In this document: piece by piece, positions 58,861 to 64,000 of the stretch
Numbering within the stretch: position 1 is the first letter of the stretch
How the letters are laid out: every line of letters begins with the position of its first letter
Source of the DNA: Chitinophagaceae bacterium
Lineage (GTDB): Bacteria; Bacteroidota; Bacteroidia; Chitinophagales; Chitinophagaceae
Assembly (NCBI GenBank): GCA_014879565.1
Contig: JACSRW010000029.1
Span: forward strand, 62,001-126,000
DNA: 64,000 bases
Reading direction: 5' to 3'
The notes under the pieces: model-generated
Seen by the model: only the letters and a program-made list of their open reading frames with translations
What the model was told of the DNA's origin: nothing
Databases searched by the model: none
Position numbers and translations under genes: made by a program

Positions 58861-60327
58861 ATGAAAAAGTACCTTTTCTTATTGACAGCAGTAGCAGCCC
58901 TTGCCACTACCGGTTGCCGCAAGATTGAGACAGACGGAGAGATCCAGGTAGTGGTGGTGAATGGCGGTGGTTCCGGTACTACAACCGGTGAAACCATCAC
59001 CCTGCAGGGTCGTATCAGTGCCGATACTATCCTCCGTAAGAAAAATACCTATATCCTGAAGGGGCTGGTGTATATGGTGGGTAATAAAACCATGACCATT
59101 GAAGCCGGTACGGTGATCAAAGGTTCCTACAGTGGTTCAGATGTGGCCGCCCTGATTATTACCCGCGGTTCTAAACTGGTAGCGCAGGGTACACCCGGTG
59201 AGCCGATTGTTTTCACCTCTGCTTCTCCCAATCCCCAATCCGGTGACTGGGGCGGTATTGTTATGCTGGGTAAAGCCCCCATCAACTCCAGTTTTAACGG
59301 TATTCCCGGTCTGCTGCAGATTGAAGGCGGGGTGGATAATGCGAACGGAGATGGCCTGGCCGGTTCCGGAGATGCCGCTGTTCCCACACCCGTTCCCAAT
59401 GATAACTCCGGGGTGATTTCTTACGTACGTATTGAATATGCCGGTTATGCCTTCCAGCCCGACAAAGAGCTGAACAGTCTTACCATGGGGGGTGTAGGAA
59501 GCGGTACCACCATTGATCACGTACAGGTGGCCTATGCCAAGGATGATGCCTTTGAATGGTTTGGCGGTACCGTAAATGCCAAATACCTGATCGCCTACAA
59601 AACACAGGATGATGATTTTGACACTGATAACGGCTATAGCGGTAAGGTTCAGTTTGGCCTGGTGCTGCGTGATTCCCTGATTGCGGATATCTCCAACTCC
59701 GAGGCTTTTGAAAGTGATAATAACGCCAGTGGTACAACCGCTACACCCAAAACCTCCGCGATTTTCAGCAATATCACGGCTATTGGTCCCCGTGCCACAT
59801 TGAGCAATGTGGGCAGCAGCCTGTTCCGGGGGGGTGCACATATCCGTCGTAATACCGGTATTTCCATTTTCAATACCATCTTCCTGGGCTGGCCCCGTGG
59901 AGTGGAAGTGGATGCCACAACCGGTACCTCTACTGCCCTCAATATTGAAGACAGTACGCTGCGTCTGCGGAATATCACCATAGCCGGTTGCGCCACTCCC
60001 ACCCGTTTCAGCGGCACGGCCGGTGCAACGATCACCAATGACGCGGCTTTCAGCAGCTGGTTCACCAACACTTTCTACAACAACGATATTCTGACGAATA
60101 CTTCAGATGCCAAACTGATTCAGCCCTTCAATTATACGGCTCCGGATCCTACTCCTTTTGGTGGTTCCGGCGGAAATCAGAAGATCCTGAATGGTGGCAG
60201 TTTCACAGATGCCAAATTTACCGGCGATACCTTCTTTGATAAAACAGCCACTTTCCGCGGCGGTATTGCTCCGGCAGGCGAACTCTCCACCTGGTGGAAA
60301 GGCTGGACCAAGTTTAATTTCAACTAA
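58861..60327 (+). CDS. Beta-helix-like surface lipoprotein, partner of the TonB receptor
   Basis: 488-residue lipoprotein: signal with lipobox ATTGC (cysteine near residue 19), a short N-terminal acidic segment, then a repetitive right-handed-beta-helix-like body (TITLQGRISADTILRKKNTYILKGLVYMV, TMTIEAGTVIKGSYSGSDVAALIITRG, GVISYVRIEYAGYAF, TIDHVQVAYAKDDAFEWFGGTVNAKYLIAY, each as parts of a series). Its central part contains DDAFEWFGGT and DDDFDTDNGYSG, acid-rich loops that could bind metal or phosphate-metal. It follows the receptor by 26 bases and is followed by a terminator, so it is the second gene of the operon. Function unrecognised; surface ligand capture is inference. Confidence 0.8.
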   Translation: MKKYLFLLTAVAALATTGCRKIETDGEIQVVVVNGGGSGTTTGETITLQGRISADTILRKKNTYILKGLVYMVGNKTMTIEAGTVIKGSYSGSDVAALIITRGSKLVAQGTPGEPIVFTSASPNPQSGDWGGIVMLGKAPINSSFNGIPGLLQIEGGVDNANGDGLAGSGDAAVPTPVPNDNSGVISYVRIEYAGYAFQPDKELNSLTMGGVGSGTTIDHVQVAYAKDDAFEWFGGTVNAKYLIAYKTQDDDFDTDNGYSGKVQFGLVLRDSLIADISNSEAFESDNNASGTTATPKTSAIFSNITAIGPRATLSNVGSSLFRGGAHIRRNTGISIFNTIFLGWPRGVEVDATTGTSTALNIEDSTLRLRNITIAGCATPTRFSGTAGATITNDAAFSSWFTNTFYNNDILTNTSDAKLIQPFNYTAPDPTPFGGSGGNQKILNGGSFTDAKFTGDTFFDKTATFRGGIAPAGELSTWWKGWTKFNFN

Positions 60328-60360
60328 GCTTTTTCTCATCAAGAACCATCAACCGTGCCC

Positions 60361-60392
60361 GGGCCGTATCGCAGATACGGCCCATTTTTTTA
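60361..60392 (+). terminator. Intrinsic terminator of the receptor-lipoprotein operon
   Basis: A perfect 10-bp stem GGGCCGTATC (60361-60370) with GATACGGCCC (60374-60383), loop GCA, then ATTTTTTTA. The tail overlaps the -7 box of the next gene by two bases. Confidence 0.85.
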
Positions 60393-60398
60393 TATTTG
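60391..60398 (+). promoter_or_regulatory. -7 promoter box for the small lipoprotein
   Basis: TATATTTG matches TAnnTTTG and ends eight bases before the ATG at 60407. It starts within the U-tract DNA of the preceding terminator. Confidence 0.55.
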
Positions 60399-60406
60399 GA
60401 TTACCT

Positions 60407-60811
60407 ATGTCCCGCATTTTTTTAGCTGCACCAGTTATTTTTTGCCTGCTGATCTCCTGTAAACCTTCCGGTACAGAGGGTTTATTGGCAGGTGCCGACA
60501 GCCTCGTCATCACTTTTAATGTTCCGGGCTCAGATTCGGTGCTGACCACGGTAAGCACCACAGAGAAAAAAGCTATCCGCAAACTGGCCGGATTTATGGA
60601 TGGAAAGGAGCGGGGTAAACCCGGCTGCGGCTTTGGCGGCAATATGATTTTTTATGTGCAGAACAGGCAGCTGCTGCCGGTAGTTTTTCATTACGATAAA
60701 GACTGCCGTTTTTTTATGTATGAAAAGGAGCAGAAACTGATGTATACGGAGATGTCAGACGAAGCGGTTGACTTTCTGAAAAGCCTGGCTGAAGGAAAGA
60801 ACTGGTACTAG
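60407..60811 (+). CDS. Small lipoprotein of unknown function
   Basis: 134-residue lipoprotein with signal MSRIFLAAPVIFCLLISC (lipobox LLISC, cysteine 18). The rest is a small domain with SLVITFNVPGSDSVLTTVSTTEKKAIRKLAGFMDG in parts and KPGCGFGGNMIFYVQNRQLLPVVFHYDKDCRFFMYEKEQKLMYTEMSD in parts. Two cysteines (in KPGCGFGG and DKDCRFF) could form a disulphide. Family unknown. The ATG at 60407 is clear from the -7 box at 60391. Confidence 0.75.
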   Translation: MSRIFLAAPVIFCLLISCKPSGTEGLLAGADSLVITFNVPGSDSVLTTVSTTEKKAIRKLAGFMDGKERGKPGCGFGGNMIFYVQNRQLLPVVFHYDKDCRFFMYEKEQKLMYTEMSDEAVDFLKSLAEGKNWY

Positions 60812-60820
60812 GAGAAATTT

Positions 60821-61123
60821 CAAGAACCAAATAACAAGAACCAACCCTTCTGCCCATGAGGATTGAAAGTATGACAATTGGTTCTTCGGTTCTTGGCTTT
60901 TGGTTCTTTTTTAAGAAGTTCCAAGAACCAAATAACAAGAACCAGCCCTCCTGCCCATGAGGATTGAAAGTATGACAATTGGTTCTTCGGTTCTTGGCTC
61001 TTGGTTCTTTTGTAAGAAGTTCCAAGAACCAAATAACAAGAACCAACCCTCCTGCCCAAAAGAATAAAAAACATGATAATTGGATCTTCGGATCTTGGTT
61101 CCTGGATCTTTGTTCTTCAGATC
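60821..61123 (+). repeat. 101-bp tandem repeat, about three units
   Basis: Units begin CAAGAACCAAATAACAAGAA at 60821 and 60922; a diverged third begins at 61023. Each carries inverted arms (AAGAACC ... GGTTCTT), so single strands can fold into hairpins. Since 101 is not divisible by three, the successive units shift reading frame, which argues against a coding role. Related to 47590-47715. Confidence 0.8.
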
Positions 61124-61129
61124 TTCCAC

Positions 61130-61137
61130 TAATTTTG
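61130..61137 (+). promoter_or_regulatory. -7 promoter box for the TRIC-type channel
   Basis: TAATTTTG matches TAnnTTTG and ends four bases before the ATG at 61142; a leaderless mRNA is predicted. Confidence 0.6.
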
Positions 61138-61141
61138 CCCC

Positions 61142-61744
61142 ATGAGTTTTCTCCAGGTCATCACCTATGCCGGTATTTTCATTTTTGCCATCAGCGGCGC
61201 CATGAAGGCGCGCTCCTTTAAAATGGATGTTTTCGGCGGACTGGTAATTGCCTTTATAACGGCTTACGGGGGCGGCACCCTGCGTGATCTGCTGATCGGG
61301 GTGCGGCCGGTAAACTGGATCAATGATAATCTGGCCCTGGGACTGGTGTTCGGGGGCACTGCGCTTACCTTTTTGCTCAAGGAAAATGTGCGGCGTTTCC
61401 GGCGTACGATATTTTATACGGACGCATTCGGGCTGGGATTATTTACCGTATGGGGGATAGAAGTAGCCCTGGCCAACGGACTGAATGAAGTCTACGCGCT
61501 GGCCATGGGGGTCATCACCGCCACATTCGGGGGACTCATTGCTGATATTCTCTGCAACTCGGTGCCACACCTGCTCCGCAAGGGGGAACTCTACGCCACA
61601 GCCTGCGCCATTGGCGGTACAGGTTACCTGCTTCTGCAACAATTTCCCCTGCAATACCAGACCAACCTGAGTATCTGTGTGCTTATTGTGGCAGGAGTGA
61701 GAATCTATGCCATGCGGAAACGACTGACCCTTCCAGAAATCTGA
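61142..61744 (+). CDS. Trimeric intracellular cation channel (TRIC) family membrane protein
   Basis: 200-residue membrane protein with seven helices arranged as in the UPF0126/TRIC family (two repeats of a three-helix unit). The glycine-rich signatures are YGGGTLRDLLIGV (residues 41-53) and TFGGLIADILCN in the second repeat. Bacterial and archaeal homologues form K+-selective trimeric channels. It ends tail to tail with the Rnk-like gene, 13 bases apart. Confidence 0.9.
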   Translation: MSFLQVITYAGIFIFAISGAMKARSFKMDVFGGLVIAFITAYGGGTLRDLLIGVRPVNWINDNLALGLVFGGTALTFLLKENVRRFRRTIFYTDAFGLGLFTVWGIEVALANGLNEVYALAMGVITATFGGLIADILCNSVPHLLRKGELYATACAIGGTGYLLLQQFPLQYQTNLSICVLIVAGVRIYAMRKRLTLPEI

Positions 61745-61757
61745 TACGGGATTTTTT

Positions 61758-62201
61758 CTACTCGTCTTCTCCGGCCGTTACGGTAACTTCTTTATGGGGG
61801 GGATACATGCCATCCGGTCCGGGTTGCCTGACATCCAGAATTTTCAGTCTTTTCATCCCGGCGGGCATTCTCCATTCCACTTCATCTCCGATGCGAAAGC
61901 CGATTATGGCAGCTCCCATTGGGGTCAGTACTGAAATTTTCTTTGAGCGGGCATCCGCATAGTTCGGCAGACAAATTACAAATTCCAGTTCTTTCCGGGT
62001 TTCCATGTCCATAACCGTTACGGCGGAATTCAGCCGGATGGTATTAGCCGGGAAAGCGCTGTCTTTTACAATAATCGCCCGTTGAACTTCATAAGCAAGT
62101 GTATTCTCATCCGTTTTATCTCCGGGTTTAAGGTTCAGCAGATAACTGAGTTTCTTAAAATCCTCCTGGCATAAAACCACTGGGTTTTTTGTCTGTTCCA
62201 T
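61758..62201 (-). CDS. GreA/GreB-type Rnk-like transcription factor
   Basis: 147-residue protein with a C-terminal GreA/GreB/Rnk beta domain (IRLNSAVTVMDMETRKELEFVICLPNYADARSKKISVLTPMGAAIIGFRIGDEVEWRMPAG in parts) and a short N-terminal helix without the GreA coiled-coil acidic tip. This is the layout of Rnk, regulator of nucleoside diphosphate kinase and binder of RNA polymerase near the secondary channel. Lacking the coiled-coil, transcript cleavage is unlikely. Confidence 0.85.
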   Translation of the reverse strand: MEQTKNPVVLCQEDFKKLSYLLNLKPGDKTDENTLAYEVQRAIIVKDSAFPANTIRLNSAVTVMDMETRKELEFVICLPNYADARSKKISVLTPMGAAIIGFRIGDEVEWRMPAGMKRLKILDVRQPGPDGMYPPHKEVTVTAGEDE

Positions 62202-62367
62202 AATTCAGTATTTGATAATGAAAAAAAGCAATGCACCTGCCGGCTCAGGACAGATGTCGGGAAATTGGCAAGATGATCAGATGGCAGAAAGAATGCCGCA
62301 TGCTGGACAGATGTTTCTTGTGAAAAGTAAAATTACACAATAAGTCGGATACGGTTTGTTAAATCCT
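62202..62367. other. Gap before the histidine kinase gene end
   Basis: The 166 bases between the Rnk-like start and the kinase stop contain no gene or convincing terminator that I can see. The motif GGACAGATGT occurs twice (near 62248 and 62310). Confidence 0.5.
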
Positions 62368-63417
62368 TTAGTCCTTTTTGGCTTCCAGCGTAAACCCAAA
62401 TGTGGTGCCGACCCCTTCTGTACTGCGTACATGGATGGTCTGATTATGGGCTTCAATAATATGTTTACAGATGGCCAGCCCCAATCCGCTGCCGGTAACA
62501 TCCTGACTCCGCCCGGTTTCGGTCCGGTAAAACCGCTCAAAAACCCGGGTCAGGCTTTTTTCCGGAATACCCATGCCATCATCACTGATTTCCACGAGGA
62601 TATGACGTCCGTCAGTTTTATAAATACTGGCAGTAATGCTGCCTTTATTCTTTCCGTACTTCACTGAATTTTCAACAAGATTGATCAGCACCTGACGGAT
62701 TTTCTCTTTATCGGCAAATACCGTAAGTGGCGACTCACAGCCTTTTTTAATCTGGCAGCTGATTTGTTTTTTATCCGCCTGTCCGGAAAGGCTTTCATAT
62801 ACATCCCGGATCAGGTCCTGGATAATAAAATTCTGTTTGTATAGAATCAGTTCTCCTCTTTCCAGCCGGGAGATCTCATCCAGATCATTCAGCAGGTTAC
62901 CCAGTCTTTCCACATTCTTTGCTGTTTTTTCCAGGAATTTACGGTTCACCTCAGGGTTAGCAAGTGCACCGGACAACAGGGTATCCACATAACCCTGGAT
63001 GGCAAAAACCGGGGTTTTGAATTCGTGGGAGAGATTCTGCAAAAACTCCTTACGGAACTGTTCATTACTCCTCAGCAGCTCAAGTTCCTCCTCATTCCTG
63101 CTGGCCCAGGCTTCCACATCCGCCCGTACATCATCAATACTTTTCTGAGGCAAAACATATTTGTAATAGGTTTCCTCTCTTTTGGTGGCCTTGGTTTTAT
63201 AAATAAACTTGTAAATGAGTTTGATCTTACGGTAAATGAACCGTTCCAACATGAAATAAATCAGGAAATACCCGCCAACAAAAAGAATTACCAGAGATCC
63301 AAGGGCCCACCAGATACTTCTTTCCACCGCTAAAACCAGGATACTCTCCGGGATGGCCAGTATCAAGGCCGTAAAGGCAGCGATTTGTTTCGGGGAAATA
63401 TTTTTGACAGAGAACAT
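62368..63417 (-). CDS. Sensor histidine kinase (PhoR-like)
   Basis: 349-residue membrane histidine kinase. Two TM helices at the N-terminus (about residues 10-52) have almost no periplasmic loop, so it senses through the membrane or a partner, not through an external domain. The HisKA domain has SHEFKTPVFAIQGYVDTL with the phosphorylated histidine, and the ATPase has the N box (NLVENSVKYG), G1 (ISDDGMGIP) and G2 (GSGLGLAICKHI). This compact form resembles PhoR-type kinases lacking PAS. It is 55 bases downstream of the response regulator, in the same direction. Confidence 0.9.
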   Translation of the reverse strand: MFSVKNISPKQIAAFTALILAIPESILVLAVERSIWWALGSLVILFVGGYFLIYFMLERFIYRKIKLIYKFIYKTKATKREETYYKYVLPQKSIDDVRADVEAWASRNEEELELLRSNEQFRKEFLQNLSHEFKTPVFAIQGYVDTLLSGALANPEVNRKFLEKTAKNVERLGNLLNDLDEISRLERGELILYKQNFIIQDLIRDVYESLSGQADKKQISCQIKKGCESPLTVFADKEKIRQVLINLVENSVKYGKNKGSITASIYKTDGRHILVEISDDGMGIPEKSLTRVFERFYRTETGRSQDVTGSGLGLAICKHIIEAHNQTIHVRSTEGVGTTFGFTLEAKKD

Positions 63418-63472
63418 GCGGCAAAATTACGTAGTTAGAAGTACGAAGTAAGGCCATAACCCCTCCTTACCC

Positions 63473-64000
63473 TCACAGTTCGAACTTATAACCGACGCCT
63501 TTCACTGTTGTAATGCAGTCTATACCCAGTTTCTGGCGGATTTTGCGGATATGTACATCAATAGTGCGGTCGCCCACGATCACATCATTTCCCCAGACCT
63601 GGTTGAGGATTTCATTGCGGAGAAAAACACGGCCGGGTTTCTGGGCCAGCAGGTGCAGGAGTTCAAATTCCTTCTTGGCAAGGATGATTTCCTCTTCCCC
63701 CACTTTAACCAGGAAACGTTCCGGATCAATAGTGAGGTTTCCGAGGGTCAGTACCCGGACTTCTGTTTTATTAAGCCGGCGGAAAAGGGCGTTTACACGA
63801 CTGATAAAGACTTTCGGGCTTACCGGTTTGCTTACATAATCATCCGCCCCGGTTTCCAGCCCCCGTATCTGGGTGCCCTCATCATTGACAGCCGTAAGAA
63901 AAATGATCAGGGTTTCTTTAAAGGCAGGCTGGGTACGTAAAATTTCACAGACTTCCACCCCCGTTTTTTTAGGCATCATCACATCCAGTACCACCAGGTC
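63473..64000 (-). CDS. PhoB/OmpR-type response regulator (partial)
   Basis: Response regulator cut by the right window edge; about 176 residues remain and the first 45-50 are missing. The receiver phosphoacceptor lies in LDVMMPKKTG, followed by the conserved T and K (FLTAV, SKPVSPK). The winged-helix DNA-binding domain shows KKEFELLHLLAQKPGRVFLRNEILNQVW and RTIDVHIRKIRQKLG ... VKGVGYKFEL, characteristic of OmpR/PhoB proteins, which bind 11-bp direct repeats. With the kinase it is the likely controller of the 11-bp arrays at 54.5 and 56 kb, but this is inference. Confidence 0.92.
   Translation of the reverse strand, partial: DLVVLDVMMPKKTGVEVCEILRTQPAFKETLIIFLTAVNDEGTQIRGLETGADDYVSKPVSPKVFISRVNALFRRLNKTEVRVLTLGNLTIDPERFLVKVGEEEIILAKKEFELLHLLAQKPGRVFLRNEILNQVWGNDVIVGDRTIDVHIRKIRQKLGIDCITTVKGVGYKFEL

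Noticed and set aside
60820-61129. Several overlapping minus-strand frames with repeated LLFGSWNFL-type peptides
   Set aside because: They translate 101-bp repeat units, which shift frame every copy; no function is likely.
1-64000. CRISPR arrays, tRNA or rRNA genes, transposases or prophage genes
   Set aside because: None was seen on either strand by eye; the 99-bp and 101-bp tandem repeats lack the repeat-spacer form of CRISPR.

Overview
The window looks like a chromosomal segment of a Bacteroidota bacterium, most likely family Chitinophagaceae. It carries a SusC/SusD pair, large TonB-dependent receptors with an N-terminal carboxypeptidase-regulatory-like domain, the type IX secretion protein PorZ, many lipoproteins with a short lipobox, DUF4369/TlpA and DUF1800/DUF1501 proteins, and recurrent TAnnTTTG promoter boxes, the -7 element of Bacteroidota. 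Shine-Dalgarno sequences are mostly absent. I see no rRNA, tRNA, CRISPR array, prophage, transposase or defence island. The family assignment is inference from gene content.

Layout. 1-4.96 kb: end of alaS, a small membrane ORF, a GNAT acetyltransferase, a periplasmic double-PDZ protein, gatB and a TlpA-like lipoprotein. 5.0-6.1 kb: a repeat-rich zone around a lone GIY-YIG nuclease gene. 6.1-13.6 kb (minus strand): SusD, SusC and an RND/MMPL transporter. 13.6-20.9 kb: porZ-recO, an amidohydrolase, prfA, a YidB/DUF937-like protein, a possible small RNA, VanZ and gcvH. 21-28.3 kb: an outer-membrane barrel receptor, a cyclophilin, serS, an M43 metalloprotease and an AlkB-type hydroxylase. 28.5-37 kb: a DUF1800-DUF1501 pair, then three oligopeptide transporters (one OPT, two POT). 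37-41.3 kb: purD, tryptophan 2,3-dioxygenase, a small outer-membrane protein and an MFS transporter. 41.5-47.6 kb: the complete elongasome operon mreB-mreC-mreD-mrdA-rodA. 47.7-52.5 kb: an MBL hydrolase, an ECF sigma/anti-sigma/Spy-like operon, a transketolase C-terminal half and galE. 52.5-64 kb: a region centred on phosphate (Pit transporter, DUF47 regulator, OprO/P-like porin, TonB receptor plus beta-helix lipoprotein, and a PhoR/PhoB-like two-component pair at the right edge), with a TRIC channel and a Rnk-like factor between.

How the genes may work together. The strongest unexplained signal is in the phosphate region. Contiguous 11-bp direct-repeat arrays with the core (T/G)TAACA lie upstream of both the porin (54542-54596) and the TonB receptor/beta-helix lipoprotein operon (55952-56017). 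This is the geometry expected for a PhoB/PhoP-type winged-helix regulator, and such a regulator with its kinase is encoded 4-8 kb away. Together they suggest a phosphate-controlled outer-membrane uptake system whose receptor partner is a beta-helix lipoprotein and not SusD.

Other signals are several genes whose -7 box sits only 4-9 bases before the ATG (leaderless or nearly leaderless mRNAs), a terminator whose U-tract abuts the galE start codon, and several families of intergenic repeats. The repeats include 99-bp and 101-bp tandem arrays and short-word inverted repeats placed around terminators.
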